The notes: generated from the letters alone by a model not told the origin. Shown: positions 39,196-49,411, counted from the first letter of the stretch. The stretch is DNA of 64,000 bases from Alphaproteobacteria bacterium (GCA_040905865.1 JBBDQU010000078.1:1-64000); one strand, 5' to 3'. Translations and numbers: made by a program.

Positions 39196-40933
39196 GCTGG
39201 CGCCCCTCCCGGTTGAGTTGAATATCCAGCAGTTCGTGAATTTCCGGCGATGTCTCATCGACCGGACGGACGCCAAGCAATGGTGCCGTGCGTTCAATCA
39301 GTCGTTTGACGGACGGGGCCGCGACCCAACCGCCGGTCGCGTAGCCATGGGTCTGCTTGTTGCCCTGCGGTTCGTCAAGGATCACCAGAACCACGTAACG
39401 CGGCGCATGCATCGGAAAGGCGGCGATGAACGATGAAATCAGGGATCGCCGCCGATAGCCGCCGTTGCCCGGCTTGTCGGCCGTGCCGGTTTTCCCGCCG
39501 ACGACATAGCCTTCGGCGGAAGCGTTCCTGCCGGTGCCGTTCTGGACGACGAGCCGCATCAGCCGCCGGATTTCGGACGAGGTCCGTTCCGAAATCACCC
39601 GCTTGCCTTCCGGCGGTTCGGTCGAATCCTTGCGGATCAGGGTGGGGCGATGGACCAGGCCGCCATTGACCATCGCAGAGACTCCGGACGCCAGTTGCAG
39701 CGGGCTGACGGCCATGCCGTGGCCATAGGAAATCGTCATCGTATTCACCGGACGCCATGGCGACGGCGTGATCGGTGAGCCGACTTCCGGTAATTCGATG
39801 TTGGCCTGCCGCAGCATGCCAAGCTGGCCGAAGAATTCCTGCTGCGCTTCGGCGCCGACATCCTGCGCCATTTTTGCCGCACCGATATTGGACGAGTACA
39901 TGAAGATTTCCGGAACCGACAGCCAGCGCTTCTTGGCGTGGTAATCACGGATGAGGAACCTGGACACGCGGATAGGTTCGGTGGCGTCGTAGCCGCCGCT
40001 CAGTTTTACGACGCCATAATCCAGCGCCATGGCCGCGGTGAAAATCTTGAACGTCGATCCCAATTCGTAGACACCCAGCGTTGTGCGGTTGAATTTCTGA
40101 TCGGGCAGGGCCGTGCCGGCATTATTGGGGTCGAAATCCGGCAGCGAGGCCATGGCGAGGACTTCACCATTGCTGACATCCATGATGATGCCTGCGGCGC
40201 CGATCGCGTTGAATTCCGTCATTGCGCGGGTCAATTCGCTCTGCACGGCATGCTGGACCCGAGTGTCGATGGTCAGTTGCAGGGGCGTATTGTTGTCACG
40301 CAACGATGGATCGAAGGACCGCTCTATTCCGGCGATGCCGCGATTGTCTATATCGACATAGCCCAGAATATGGGCGGCCAGCGGCCCGTTGGGATAGACG
40401 CGGGTTTCCGCGCTCTGGAAATACAGCCCCGGAATGCCGAGCGCATTAACCCTGGCCTGCTGGCGGGGGGTCATGTTGCGCTGCAGCCAGATGAACGACC
40501 GGTCGGTTTTCAGGGATCGCGCAATTTCGGCTTCGCGAAGGTCCGGCAGCGCCCGGACAAGCTGGCGCGCGGCATCGTCCGCATCGATAATCTTGCGCGG
40601 GTTGGCGTACAGCGAGGCGGTGTTCAGGTTGGTGGCCAGCAGGACCCCGTTCCGGTCCACGATATTCGACCGGTCCATGCGCATCGCCTGGATATGCGTG
40701 GCGTGTGCGGTCTTTGGCTCCCGGGCCTCCTGAAACAGGGCGATATCGACCAGCCGGACGGAAATCGCAACGAACGCGAGCATGAGCATCGCGCCCGTGA
40801 ATACGATACGGCTATGGCTGACCTCCAGGACATGGGCGTTCCGCTTGTCCGTATGGGCTGCGCAGGGCCGGGTGCCGGCACGCTGCGAATTACGCCGCCG
40901 CTTCGACAGGTGCCTGCGCCGGGAGAAAATCAT
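39182..40933 (-). CDS. ftsI: septal transpeptidase FtsI (PBP3)
   Basis: A 583-residue class B penicillin-binding protein. A basic N-terminus and one membrane helix (RIVFTGAMLMLAFVAISVRLV) precede the pedestal domain. The transpeptidase has the catalytic Ser in LGSTFKIF, the SSN motif (MYSSNIGAAK) and the KTG motif (GGKTGTADK). It cross-links septal peptidoglycan with FtsW. ATG 40933 overlaps the ftsL stop by four bases. Confidence 0.96.
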   Translation of the reverse strand: MIFSRRRHLSKRRRNSQRAGTRPCAAHTDKRNAHVLEVSHSRIVFTGAMLMLAFVAISVRLVDIALFQEAREPKTAHATHIQAMRMDRSNIVDRNGVLLATNLNTASLYANPRKIIDADDAARQLVRALPDLREAEIARSLKTDRSFIWLQRNMTPRQQARVNALGIPGLYFQSAETRVYPNGPLAAHILGYVDIDNRGIAGIERSFDPSLRDNNTPLQLTIDTRVQHAVQSELTRAMTEFNAIGAAGIIMDVSNGEVLAMASLPDFDPNNAGTALPDQKFNRTTLGVYELGSTFKIFTAAMALDYGVVKLSGGYDATEPIRVSRFLIRDYHAKKRWLSVPEIFMYSSNIGAAKMAQDVGAEAQQEFFGQLGMLRQANIELPEVGSPITPSPWRPVNTMTISYGHGMAVSPLQLASGVSAMVNGGLVHRPTLIRKDSTEPPEGKRVISERTSSEIRRLMRLVVQNGTGRNASAEGYVVGGKTGTADKPGNGGYRRRSLISSFIAAFPMHAPRYVVLVILDEPQGNKQTHGYATGGWVAAPSVKRLIERTAPLLGVRPVDETSPEIHELLDIQLNREGRQLASY

Positions 40934-41280
40934 CGTACGCTCCTGACCGCCGAAGCGCTGACGGGTGTCCCGCGCGTCGTTTCGACCGCAAGTGTCGGGG
41001 CCGGCGTATCGACGAGATCTTCCAGCCCGCCGACCTGCGAGGTTTCCGGGTATTGGAGGTCGGGCAGATACTTGCGCGCGAGGTTCTCGATATTCTCCGG
41101 CCGGTTCAGATAACTCCATTCCGCACGGAGGACATGGACGGCGTTCTGCTCCCGCAGGATCTGCTTGTTCAACCGGCTGAGATCGTTTTGCAATTGCTCA
41201 ACCTTGAAAGTGATGTTGAACAGGGCGAAGCCCGCGATACCCGCAAGACCTATCCAGATGAAAATGGCAGTGCTTCTCAT
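40930..41280 (-). CDS. ftsL: cell division protein FtsL
   Basis: A 116-residue bitopic protein. A single membrane helix ([19 protein letters not shown], about residues 6-24) is followed by a short coiled coil ([25 protein letters not shown]) and the [15 protein letters not shown] segment typical of FtsL. It works with FtsB/FtsQ to activate FtsWI. The start is ATG 41280, overlapping rsmH by four bases; the open frame to 41322 is a shadow. Confidence 0.88.
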   Translation of the reverse strand: MRSTAIFIWIGLAGIAGFALFNITFKVEQLQNDLSRLNKQILREQNAVHVLRAEWSYLNRPENIENLARKYLPDLQYPETSQVGGLEDLVDTPAPTLAVETTRGTPVSASAVRSVR

Positions 41281-42239
41281 GCTGCGTCCTCCATCGGCCA
41301 TGCCGCCGCCGCTGTTCGGCAAGCGGCCCGCATCCGTGCGGACCGTGCTCGCGGATTTGCGCGCGTTTCGGTTTCGGACGGGGTCAGGCCCCGGCGGTGG
41401 AGAAGCGTGAAGGACGGCGCGCGTCGATGCGGCGCTTCGGGCGCATGACGCGAGGCGCGCGGCGCTTCGTCAGAGCGGACCCGCAGGAAATTCTTGATCC
41501 GGCGGTCTTCCAGGGAATGGAAACTGACGACAACCAGCCTGCCGCCCGGCTGCAACAGATGTTCCGCGGCCACAAGGCCGCGGTCCAGTTCGCCCAGTTC
41601 GTCATTCACATGGATACGCAGCGCCATGAAGGTCCGGGTTGCGGGGTCGATACCGTCGGCGGCGCGCGGCATGACATCGCGGATGATCTGCGCCAATTGC
41701 AGGGTCCGGGTGATGGGACCCGTTTCCCGCGCCGCAACAATGGCATGGGCGATGCGTCGGGCGTGCCGTTCTTCGCCCAGGCGCCGGATCAGGACGGCCA
41801 GTTCCCGCTCGTCGAATTCATTGACGATATCGGCGGCAGTGGGGCCCTCCTGCGCCATACGCATGTCCAGTGGGCCGTCGCCGCGAAATGAAAACCCGCG
41901 TGCGGCGTTATCCAGTTGCGGGGACGATACGCCAAGGTCGAATACGACCCCATCCAGCGCCGGGGCTCCGGCGTTTTCCAGCAGTTTCGGCAGGTCCCCG
42001 AACCGGCCGTGCAGCAGGGTCAGTCGACCGTTATATTCGCGCGCCATTTCCCGTCCCCGCGCAATGGCGTCCGGATCGCGGTCGCAGGCCCAGACTGTGC
42101 AGTCCGCCGCGTCCAGTATTGCGCGGGAATAGCCTCCGGCGCCGAAGGTTCCATCGAGGTAGACCCGGCCGTCCGCCGGATCCAGCGCGGCCAGCACCTC
42201 GTCCCGCATGACCGGGATATGACGGTCCGATGCGGTCAT
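41277..42239 (-). CDS. rsmH: 16S rRNA m4C1402 methyltransferase RsmH
   Basis: A 320-residue SAM-dependent methyltransferase (formerly MraW). It has [13 protein letters not shown], motif [31 protein letters not shown], the [15 protein letters not shown] stretch and [16 protein letters not shown]. The extra C-terminal Arg/Ala-rich tail of about 20 residues is not conserved. It is the second gene of the dcw operon and overlaps mraZ and ftsL by four bases. Confidence 0.96.
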   Translation of the reverse strand: MTASDRHIPVMRDEVLAALDPADGRVYLDGTFGAGGYSRAILDAADCTVWACDRDPDAIARGREMAREYNGRLTLLHGRFGDLPKLLENAGAPALDGVVFDLGVSSPQLDNAARGFSFRGDGPLDMRMAQEGPTAADIVNEFDERELAVLIRRLGEERHARRIAHAIVAARETGPITRTLQLAQIIRDVMPRAADGIDPATRTFMALRIHVNDELGELDRGLVAAEHLLQPGGRLVVVSFHSLEDRRIKNFLRVRSDEAPRASRHAPEAPHRRAPSFTLLHRRGLTPSETETRANPRARSARMRAACRTAAAAWPMEDAA

Positions 42240-42697
42240 GCCGGAGCTCCGCGCGGCGCGGCCGGCAGGGTATAGTCCGGCGATGTCCGATTGACTCCGG
42301 CTGCATAGGCTGCATAGAGCTCCGGCTGCCAGATGTGAAACTGCCTTCCGGCGCCGATGAATACCGCTGTTTCTTCGATCCGGGCGGCGTTGCGGAAGTC
42401 TTCCGGCAGGACGATACGGCCCTCGCCGTCTATGCTCAGTTTGCGCGCCCGGCCCAGTATAGTGGTCGTGAAATATTCCTGTTCCCTGGTGTATTTGCCG
42501 AAGGAATCGATGTTTTCGGTCAGGGCTTCCAGTTGCGCCCGGTCTATCGCTTCAAGCGCGGTTTCCCATTTCGGCGACGGGTAAATGTAAATATACCGGC
42601 CGTCTCCTTCCGGGAGTTCGGCACGAAAATCGGCCGGCAGGGAAACACGTCCCTTCCTGTCGACCTTGTTTCGGTGTTCTCCCGTGAATAACAGCAT
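42236..42697 (-). CDS. mraZ: transcriptional regulator MraZ
   Basis: A 153-residue member of the AbrB-like MraZ family, with two tandem copies of the fold. The first has [22 protein letters not shown] and the second [23 protein letters not shown]; the D-x-K/E-G-R core is conserved in both. MraZ represses its own operon in E. coli by binding a row of short direct repeats at the promoter. ATG 42697 was preferred for its fit to the usual MraZ N-terminus; ATG 42718 is in frame and possible. It is the first gene of the dcw operon, with a phased repeat array at its predicted promoter. Confidence 0.95.
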   Translation of the reverse strand: MLLFTGEHRNKVDRKGRVSLPADFRAELPEGDGRYIYIYPSPKWETALEAIDRAQLEALTENIDSFGKYTREQEYFTTTILGRARKLSIDGEGRIVLPEDFRNAARIEETAVFIGAGRQFHIWQPELYAAYAAGVNRTSPDYTLPAAPRGAPA

Positions 42698-42790
42698 TCC
42701 CGTTCCCGATTTCCGCATTCTCCACCACCGGGTTACATGCTATCTTTGCCGGAGGTGCGGACCCGTTAGGTAGGACGGATTATATGTCCG

Positions 42791-42840
42791 CCATGACAAT
42801 TCATGGTACTTTATGGAGTATCATGGAATTTTTTGGGAAG
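42791..42840. promoter_or_regulatory. mraZ: five 10-bp-phased YYATGG repeats, candidate MraZ operator
   Basis: Five consecutive 10-bp units read, on the plus strand, CCATGA, TCATGG, TTATGG, TCATGG and TTTTGG, each followed by four variable bases (42791, 42801, 42811, 42821, 42831). The array spans the -10 region, the spacer and the likely start of transcription. E. coli MraZ binds TGGGN repeats with the same 10-bp spacing; the match here is in spacing, location and the TGG core, not in the full motif. Confidence 0.65.
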
Positions 42841-42844
42841 TCAA
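42817..42844 (-). promoter_or_regulatory. mraZ: predicted dcw operon promoter
   Basis: On the minus strand there is a -35 box TTGACT (42844-42839), a 16-bp spacer and a -10 box GATACT (42822-42817). Transcription would start near 42810, about 90-115 bases before mraZ. It is the best sigma-70-like match in the region upstream of the cluster and coincides with the phased repeats. Confidence 0.5.
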
Positions 42845-43197
42845 GCAACGTGCAGTAAAAGCGCGAGAACAAATGCGTCTATTCTGTTCTCTTTCAAGAA
42901 TCCAGTTTTAGCGACATCATTAAATACACCTACAAGGACTTGTGGGACCCCGATGAATAAATGATATTTTGCGAATCGGGTTCAATATATGTTCCTATAA
43001 TGTTCTTTTCGCGACATATTTATTGGCGCGTGTAATTTGGATTTTTCCGCCACAAGGACGGTTTGGTATCGGGGTCGATGCCTGTATTCTATGTTTGCGC
43101 GCTGTCCTGAAAGTGGTGGTTACGAGTATTAGTTCTTGAATTTTGGCGATGGACTGCAAGGGCGTAGCGGAAATGGCGGCAACGGAGGAATGTACAG
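42845..43197. other. intergenic region before a membrane-protein gene
   Basis: About 350 bp, clearly more AT-rich than the surroundings. It should contain the promoter of the plus-strand membrane-protein gene at 43198. No terminator, repeat or RNA structure stood out, and no coding frame with family features was seen. Confidence 0.5.
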
Positions 43198-43983
43198 ATG
43201 AGTCAGGGTGGAGCGGGTCTGGGGCCGATGCCGATAACGGATTTTGAAATCGGCGCCGTGATACGGCGCAGCTTTCTGGTGCTCTTCAAGAATTTCGGTC
43301 CGTTCATCCTGTTGTCGCTGATATTCATGCTGCCTTCACAGTTTCCGTTATTGCTGGCGTCGCCGGAACCCTCCGTCGAAGCGGGTGGTGACGTCACCGT
43401 GGATGCAATGGTTCCGTTAGCCACCTTCGTCGTGCATTTCCTGTCGACGAGCCTGCTGTCCGCCACGCTGGTATATGGCACAATCATCCAGCTGCGCGGC
43501 GGTCACGCGACGGCGATGGAATCGGTCGTGAAAGGCCTCGGCCTGTTGTTACCCGTGATCGGCGTAAGCCTGCTGGCCGGCCTGATAACCCTCGCGGGAA
43601 TGCTGCTGCTGATTGTCCCTGGAATTCTGGCATTCACCGTCCTGTGGGTCGCCGTGCCGGCGGCGGTTGTCGAAAGGCCCGGCATAGTGGCCAGTTTGCG
43701 CCGCAGCGCCGAATTGACCGACGGTTATCGCTGGCGCGTACTCGGTGTGATCGCGGTTATCCTGCTGATCAGCGCCGTGATCGAAATGATCGTGGTCGGG
43801 CCGCTGGTGGCAACCATGAACCATGAAACGGCCGGCATGCCAATTGGCGCGACAATTATCCTGCTGATTGTCCAGGCTTTTTTCGCGGCGCTGTCCGCGG
43901 TGACGATTGCTGTCAGCTATCACGATTTGCGGATTACCAAAGAAGGCGTCGGCACGGAGCACATTGCAGCGGTATTCGATTAA
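43198..43983 (+). CDS. polytopic membrane protein, function unknown
   Basis: A 261-residue protein with about six membrane helices (for example FVVHFLSTSLLSATLVYG, LLPVIGVSLLAGLITLAGMLLLIVPGI and VLGVIAVILLISAVIEMI). The DFEIGAVIRRSFLVLFKNFGPFI start and the LWVAVPAAVVERPGIVASLRRSAELTDGYRW loop resemble membrane domains found in YciC-like and glycerophosphodiesterase-membrane-domain proteins. No catalytic residues are apparent. It is convergent with the RDD gene of the MoxR locus, 32 bp away. The start ATG 43198 follows GGAGGAATG-like sequence (GGAGGAATGTACAG). Confidence 0.7.
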   Translation: MSQGGAGLGPMPITDFEIGAVIRRSFLVLFKNFGPFILLSLIFMLPSQFPLLLASPEPSVEAGGDVTVDAMVPLATFVVHFLSTSLLSATLVYGTIIQLRGGHATAMESVVKGLGLLLPVIGVSLLAGLITLAGMLLLIVPGILAFTVLWVAVPAAVVERPGIVASLRRSAELTDGYRWRVLGVIAVILLISAVIEMIVVGPLVATMNHETAGMPIGATIILLIVQAFFAALSAVTIAVSYHDLRITKEGVGTEHIAAVFD

Positions 43984-44015
43984 AGGCGTGAATCTGACTT
44001 ATTTATACCGCCGCG

Positions 44016-44903
44016 TCAGGGGCGGTCGAATTTGTTCGCCCGCGGCTTTCCAAACAAGGCGCTGTGCTCCAGATGGCCGCGAAGGGCCGCGTAAAAGGCC
44101 CGCAGGAAATCCGATGCGTCGACCGGATGTTCATCCGATGGCGTCCAGCCGATTTTGGCCTGGATCGTCCGTGCGATGGCGGCCCGGGACTCGACGGTGT
44201 CCGGCGCGTCCTGCCGCAGCACCTTTTCCAGCGTCTGCAATTCATACACGCCGTAGACCGACAGCTGGGAGGGGGTAAAACGGATGGCCGTCCGATGAGA
44301 CTTGTCGGTTTCCGATACCGCGATATCCGGCAGCAATGCGGTTTTCGGCGTTTCGACCACCCAGGTGCCGGCGACGATATCGCCGCAGCGCAGCCTGTCA
44401 CGGTTGAACCAGGGCAGCGCCATCAGCATCCCTGTCCATGACAGCGTCAGCAGATTGACCCAGAAACCGTTGCCGCCATGGACCGACATCAGCAGGGTGA
44501 CCGGCATGAAGAGTTCGACCTCTCGCATCAGGTTCCGGGCAAAGATGGCGCCTGGCAGCAGCCGCCCGCCGTTGCGATCGATCACCCGCAGGCCGAGAAG
44601 CCGCTTCCCCGGCGTCGTGCCCTGCCATCTCAGTTCGAAGAAGATGAAATAAAAGCCCCGTATGCCGAAAGACAGGACAATGGCCAGCGACATCGCCCAT
44701 TTTCCGCCGGTATCGGGGAAAATTGCGATGGCGATCAGCACTATTGAGGCCAGGCCGAGTAAAATGATGCCTATATCGATCAGGACGGCGAAGAAGCGAT
44801 CCCCGCGGGCGGCGAGCCGGACCCGTAATGCCAGGCCTTCGGGGGTGACGATCTCGCGAACTGCGCCGGCGCGCATGCTGGCGGGCGGGTCAGTTGGCGT
44901 CAC
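44016..44903 (-). CDS. RDD family membrane protein
   Basis: A 295-residue protein whose first 170 residues form the RDD domain. It carries the name-giving basic/acidic pattern at the start (RLAARGDRFFAVLIDIGIIL), helices around VLIAIAIF and AMSLAIVLSFGIRGFYFIFF, then the WQGTTPGKRLLGLRV motif. The remaining roughly 110 residues are soluble. GTG 44903 was chosen because GGGAGG lies six bases upstream and it overlaps the preceding gene by 14 bases; ATG 44876 is an alternative. It is the last gene of the MoxR locus. Function unknown. Confidence 0.82.
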   Translation of the reverse strand: MTPTDPPASMRAGAVREIVTPEGLALRVRLAARGDRFFAVLIDIGIILLGLASIVLIAIAIFPDTGGKWAMSLAIVLSFGIRGFYFIFFELRWQGTTPGKRLLGLRVIDRNGGRLLPGAIFARNLMREVELFMPVTLLMSVHGGNGFWVNLLTLSWTGMLMALPWFNRDRLRCGDIVAGTWVVETPKTALLPDIAVSETDKSHRTAIRFTPSQLSVYGVYELQTLEKVLRQDAPDTVESRAAIARTIQAKIGWTPSDEHPVDASDFLRAFYAALRGHLEHSALFGKPRANKFDRP

Positions 44904-45906
44904 GGCCTGCCTCCCGTCCCGAAAAGGCGAAATATGCCAGCCAGGCCAGCAATACGCCGCCGCCGATGCCGTAGCGGAAAATGCCGTCGGTGACGAGCTG
45001 GCGGGCAAACCCTTCGAGCAGCGCCGCCACGAAAAACAGCCCGACGGCGCCGATGGCGACCACGGCGGCCATGCGGCCTTTCACCGCGAGATTATGCAGC
45101 CGGCTGTAACGGTCCGGGAAGGCGAGGGCGCCTCCCAGGACAAGCCCGGCGCCGCCGCATAACGCCATCGCGAGCAATTCCGTCGTGCCATGGATCATCA
45201 GCCAGGCCCAGAGGTCCCAGGAGAGCCCGCGCGACGCGTAGAGCGCGGCGAATGCTCCCAGGGTGAGGCCGTTCACGAACAGCAGCAGCACGGTTGGAAC
45301 GCCGAAGGCGAAGCCGAGCGCGAAACTCAACAATCCGATCTTTGCGTTGTGGCTGAACAGGAAACTGGCGAAGAGATTGAGGCTGTCGATGGCGGTGTCG
45401 TCGGTTTCGTAAAGGGCGGCGCGCAGGTCGCCGGTTTCCGCCGTCGGGGACCGGAATCCGGCCATCGATTCGGAGACGAAACTGTAATACCAGTCCGGGC
45501 TGTTCGCCGTCAGCACGAAGCCCACGATACCGCCGAAGGCCAGGACCGCGAAAGCGGCGGCGATATGCCATCGTGCCGCGCGGACCGCCGCGGGAAAGTC
45601 GCGCACCAGAAATCGCCGTATTCCCGCGCCCGGCGACTCGCGACCGCCGTAGACGCAGAAATAGGCGCGAACCGCGAGGCTTTCGAGATAAGCGACGACA
45701 TTCCGGTCCAGCGAAATACTGCGCGCGACCGACAATGAGGAAATGGCCGAACGGTATAGTTCCGGAAGGCGGCGCAACTCCTGCGCGGAAAGGCTCGACA
45801 GGCCTGATCGCTGCACCCGCTGCACCAGGCTGTCGAGGTCGCGCCAGCCTTCTTCGCGTTCGCGGCGGAAATTGTAGCTTCGGAGATGCGCTTCTGGTTC
45901 CGCCAT
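44890..45906 (-). CDS. stage II sporulation protein M-like membrane protein
   Basis: A 338-residue DUF95/SpoIIM-like protein. A soluble helical N-terminus (about 1-110) precedes five or so membrane helices (WHIAAAFAVLAFGGIVGFVLT, GLLSFALGFAFGVPTVLLLFVNGLTLG and others). The LFSHNAKIGLLSFALG and HGTTELLAMALCGGAGL motifs are typical of the family. In non-sporulating bacteria the gene usually sits with MoxR, DUF58 and RDD genes, as here. It is separated from DUF58 by one base and overlaps the RDD gene. Confidence 0.85.
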   Translation of the reverse strand: MAEPEAHLRSYNFRREREEGWRDLDSLVQRVQRSGLSSLSAQELRRLPELYRSAISSLSVARSISLDRNVVAYLESLAVRAYFCVYGGRESPGAGIRRFLVRDFPAAVRAARWHIAAAFAVLAFGGIVGFVLTANSPDWYYSFVSESMAGFRSPTAETGDLRAALYETDDTAIDSLNLFASFLFSHNAKIGLLSFALGFAFGVPTVLLLFVNGLTLGAFAALYASRGLSWDLWAWLMIHGTTELLAMALCGGAGLVLGGALAFPDRYSRLHNLAVKGRMAAVVAIGAVGLFFVAALLEGFARQLVTDGIFRYGIGGGVLLAWLAYFAFSGREAGRDAN

Positions 45907-45907
45907 G

Positions 45908-47218
45908 TCAGATAAGTTCCAGTCGCTTGATGTGAATGTACCGGTTCAGCAGTTCGGCGCCGACCGCATGGCTTGGCGCATCGATGCAATGGATACCCAT
46001 GCGGCGCAGCCGTTCGAAAACCGTGCGGCGCTCGCGCAGGAAGCCGTCGGCGACAACCATGCGATTGACGTCTTTCAGGGTCCGGGGGCTCTTTTCCGGA
46101 GGCGTGTGCAGCCGGGGATCGTGCATCGACACGAAGATGACGAGGTGCCTCGCGGCCAGCCGTTGCAGGTTCTCGACCATCAGTTCCGCCGTCACCGTAT
46201 CGACGAATTCCGTTTGCAGGATGATGAGCGAGCGCCGTTTCAGGCGCGTCATCAGTTCCATCAGGCCCCGGGTAAAGTTCGTTTCTTCCTGATGGTATTC
46301 GATGTCCGATGTCAGGCGCATCAGCCGCGGAAATTCGTGGACGCCGCCAAAGGGCTCCGCGGAGACGCGGGTCTGTGCGTCAAAACCGAAGACGCCGATG
46401 CGGTCGCCGTGACGCAGCGAGGCGTGGCCAAGCAGCAACCCGGCATTAATCGCGTGATCAAGCCGCGGAATGCCGTGCAAGGGCGTGCTCATCAGGTGTC
46501 CGGTATCGAACGCCAGGATGATCTGGTGGTTCCGCTCGGTCCGGAATTCCTTGCAGACAAGCTTGTGGTGGCGCGCCGAATGCTTCCAGTCGATGGAGCG
46601 GTGATCCAGTCCCGGCATGTATTCGCGCAGGGCATCGAATTCCGTTCCCTCGCCGGACTGGCGCTGGGTCTTGATTCCGAATGTGGCGTCCCGCACGGAT
46701 AGCGTCAGGGCGGCGCCGCGGACCGCCCGGATATTCGGGACAATCGGCACCGATGCATCCGTTTCGCGGATGTGGCGCCGCTCGACAAGGCCCAGTGGGC
46801 CCTGCCAGCGCAGCCAGAGACGCTGAATCGCCGCATGCCCGCGTCGGTTCGGCACCAGAGGGATCCGTAATTCGCATGATTCGCCGGGTATCATCCGGCA
46901 ATGCTGATGCGGCGGCGGCTGGAGTGTGCCGCCGGTGTCGCAGGCCAGCGTCACTGTTGTCGGATGACGCAGCGCGATGCCGGACAGCGCAATCGTCACG
47001 ACGTCACGGTCGCCGACATAGAGCACGCCGGGTATTTGCACATCGATGGCAAACACGCCGACGCGCGGCGTAAGAACAGCATCCCATCCGGTGATGGCGA
47101 CAGCGACGGCAAGGCAACCGAACGCCAGCGGCCACAATGTCTCGTCGGCGAGAATCAGGGCAAACCCGAGCGGGACACCCGATGCAAAGACAATGAAGGC
47201 GCGAAGCGTCGGCAGCAT
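45908..47218 (-). CDS. DUF58 domain protein
   Basis: A 436-residue protein with two N-terminal hydrophobic segments (about 5-45) and a VWA-like DUF58 domain. The DUF58 signature is LDHRSIDWKHSARHHKLVCKEF (about residues 200-220; key residues D, W, H, R), followed by IILAFDTGHLM and DRIGVFGF. DUF58 proteins are usual partners of MoxR ATPases and may act as substrate adaptors in maturing other proteins. It shares one base with the MoxR stop region at 47218. The start codon region starts with [14 protein letters not shown]. Confidence 0.88.
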   Translation of the reverse strand: MLPTLRAFIVFASGVPLGFALILADETLWPLAFGCLAVAVAITGWDAVLTPRVGVFAIDVQIPGVLYVGDRDVVTIALSGIALRHPTTVTLACDTGGTLQPPPHQHCRMIPGESCELRIPLVPNRRGHAAIQRLWLRWQGPLGLVERRHIRETDASVPIVPNIRAVRGAALTLSVRDATFGIKTQRQSGEGTEFDALREYMPGLDHRSIDWKHSARHHKLVCKEFRTERNHQIILAFDTGHLMSTPLHGIPRLDHAINAGLLLGHASLRHGDRIGVFGFDAQTRVSAEPFGGVHEFPRLMRLTSDIEYHQEETNFTRGLMELMTRLKRRSLIILQTEFVDTVTAELMVENLQRLAARHLVIFVSMHDPRLHTPPEKSPRTLKDVNRMVVADGFLRERRTVFERLRRMGIHCIDAPSHAVGAELLNRYIHIKRLELI

Positions 47219-48174
47219 CAGCGCGGCGCCGGTACCTGGTCGAGGATGGCCCTGATGACCTGATCGGCATTCGTGCCGTCTATTTCCGCGCCCGGCGCCA
47301 GGACAACGCGGTGTCGCAGCGCCGGAATGGCGAGCGTCTTCACGTCGTCGGGAATGGCATAGTCGCGGCTTTGCAGGGCGGCATAGGCGCGCGTGGCGAT
47401 GGCCAGCATGTTCGCGGCCCGGGGCGAGGCGCCGAACTGCAGTGACGGGTGCTCCCGGCTCGCCCGGATGACATCGACGATATAGTCGATCAGGTCGGCT
47501 GACAGCCGGATTCCGGTGACGACCTGCCGGATCTGTTGCAGGACCGTGAGGTCGGCGACCCGGGTCATGCCGAACGCGTCCAGCGCCGGCATCGTGGTGC
47601 GCTGGCCGTGCTGTTCGACGATGGCGCGCTCCTCGTCCCGCGACGGATAGTCCAGCACATGCTTGAACAGGAAACGGTCGAGCTGCGCTTCCGGCAGCGG
47701 GTACGTGCCATGCTGTTCGATCGGGTTCTGCGTGGCGATCACCATGAATCCGTCGTCCAGCGGATAGGTCTTCCCGTCGATGGTGACGGTGCGCTCATGC
47801 ATGGCCTGCAACAGGGCTGACTGGGTCTTGGGCGGTGTCCGGTTTATTTCATCCGCCAGCAGCAACTGCGTGAAAACCGGCCCCTTGGTCAGGGTGAAGG
47901 CGCTTGTCTGGAAATTGAAAAGATTGGTGCCCGTGACATCGCCCGGCATCAGATCCGGTGTGAACTGGATGCGTCCGAATTTCAGCGACAGGGCATGCGC
48001 AAACGCCTGCGCCAGCAATGTCTTGGCGGTGCCGGGCACGCCCTCCATCAGGATATGGCCGTCTGACAGCAGGCTGACGAGCATCAGGTCGATGGCGGTA
48101 TCCTGTCCGATGACAACCTTGCGGACCTGCTCCCGCAAGGCCTCGCTTGTCGTCCTAATGCCGTCTAGGTCCAT
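47218..48174 (-). CDS. MoxR family AAA+ ATPase
   Basis: A 318-residue ATPase of the MoxR/AAA_3 family. Walker A is [16 protein letters not shown], Walker [19 protein letters not shown], sensor 1 [22 protein letters not shown], and an arginine-finger region ([17 protein letters not shown]) lies in the lid domain. Such ATPases work as chaperones with VWA/DUF58 proteins, but substrates are generally unknown. Its start overlaps the DUF4350 gene by 20 bases, and the stop overlaps DUF58 by one, so translation is coupled in this cluster. Confidence 0.92.
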   Translation of the reverse strand: MDLDGIRTTSEALREQVRKVVIGQDTAIDLMLVSLLSDGHILMEGVPGTAKTLLAQAFAHALSLKFGRIQFTPDLMPGDVTGTNLFNFQTSAFTLTKGPVFTQLLLADEINRTPPKTQSALLQAMHERTVTIDGKTYPLDDGFMVIATQNPIEQHGTYPLPEAQLDRFLFKHVLDYPSRDEERAIVEQHGQRTTMPALDAFGMTRVADLTVLQQIRQVVTGIRLSADLIDYIVDVIRASREHPSLQFGASPRAANMLAIATRAYAALQSRDYAIPDDVKTLAIPALRHRVVLAPGAEIDGTNADQVIRAILDQVPAPR

Positions 48175-49411
48175 GTATCATCTCCTGCTTCCAGTGGTGT
48201 AGGCGCTGCATCGCGCGCAGCAGCCGGGGTCCGCCCGAAAGGGGCGCCGCTGATGCCTCGCGGTACAATGCTTCAAAGGACGGTTCCATTCGGCGCGCCG
48301 CGCCGATACGGTCTATCCATCTGATTTGTTCCGCCGCGTTCATATGGCGTGGCGCATGAAGCTGCTGCGCCAGTTCACGAAGCACGATGCCGGGATAGGC
48401 GCGCGCGACTTCCTGCTCATGGCCGGCCTGCTGCAACAGGTCGATCGCGTTTTCGATCAGGTCCGATTCCGTTGCCGTACCGCGGCGCGGGGCGGGTAGC
48501 GCCGCCCCGAAACGGCTCGACGCCGCCCAGACCAGAATGCCGAGCGCCGCGATTGCGGTGACGGTCGCCGCAAGGAAAGGCAATCTGAACAACGTCCGCC
48601 ACAGGCTCGGGGTCTGGAAAAATCCGTGGATGACCTCATCGATAACGACCGTGCCGTCCTTTGGCCGCATCAGCTCGATCATATCGAGCATCAGTGCGGC
48701 ATGATCGCCGCGACCGATTCCCGCATTGGACAGCAGGTCCGGATCCGAAACGACGAAAAGCGTCCGGCCCTGCACCGTGACGGCGCCGACGAGGATTCCC
48801 TCCCAGGCGGAAACAATGGGCTCGATGACCGACGATCTGATCAACTGAAGGCCCTCGATTTCCGGCACGGCCCGGCCGCGGATTCGGTTCGTCAGGGTGT
48901 CATTATCGACGCGCCCGCCATTGAATCGCCGAACCGATGCGGCGGATGCTTCGTTCCAGCCGATTTTCACGGGCTCGCGGATCACGACCGCGTTCGGGTC
49001 GAACTGCCGGATCACATGCTCGACCCACTTCCGGGGCTGAAATGCGACGTCGCGAACCCAGCCCGGGTGTGCAGGGTCGGCGTCCGCCGCCCATTTGGGC
49101 AGGATCAGCAGGGTCCGGTCCGCCAGCCCGTAACTGCCCGGTTGCAGGTTCGGTTCCGCGAGAATCAGCAGCGCTTTCCCGCCGGCCTTCGCCGCCGAAT
49201 TGTTGCGGCTCACGACCGTTGGAATGCCGCGCCGTTGCAGGAATTCCAGGAAGGCGCGGTGTCCGACGGCAGACGTCGAAAACACATTGGCGCCGCTTGT
49301 CCCGGGCTGGTCATCCGATATGGCGAAATAGGCCGCGCCCGCGAAGGCAAGGATACCGCAGGTGATCAGGATGGCGACGGTGCGCGGCGAAAAGACAGGT
49401 TGTTTCGCCAT
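48155..49411 (-). CDS. DUF4350 domain protein
   Basis: A 418-residue membrane protein with an N-terminal helix ([20 protein letters not shown]), a DUF4350/ThuA-like alpha-beta domain ([36 protein letters not shown]) and a second helix at about 285-305 ([20 protein letters not shown]). A cytosolic helical tail follows. The DUF4350 gene is a regular member of MoxR-DUF58-DUF4129 loci. Function unknown. Confidence 0.8.
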   Translation of the reverse strand: MAKQPVFSPRTVAILITCGILAFAGAAYFAISDDQPGTSGANVFSTSAVGHRAFLEFLQRRGIPTVVSRNNSAAKAGGKALLILAEPNLQPGSYGLADRTLLILPKWAADADPAHPGWVRDVAFQPRKWVEHVIRQFDPNAVVIREPVKIGWNEASAASVRRFNGGRVDNDTLTNRIRGRAVPEIEGLQLIRSSVIEPIVSAWEGILVGAVTVQGRTLFVVSDPDLLSNAGIGRGDHAALMLDMIELMRPKDGTVVIDEVIHGFFQTPSLWRTLFRLPFLAATVTAIAALGILVWAASSRFGAALPAPRRGTATESDLIENAIDLLQQAGHEQEVARAYPGIVLRELAQQLHAPRHMNAAEQIRWIDRIGAARRMEPSFEALYREASAAPLSGGPRLLRAMQRLHHWKQEMIHGPRRH

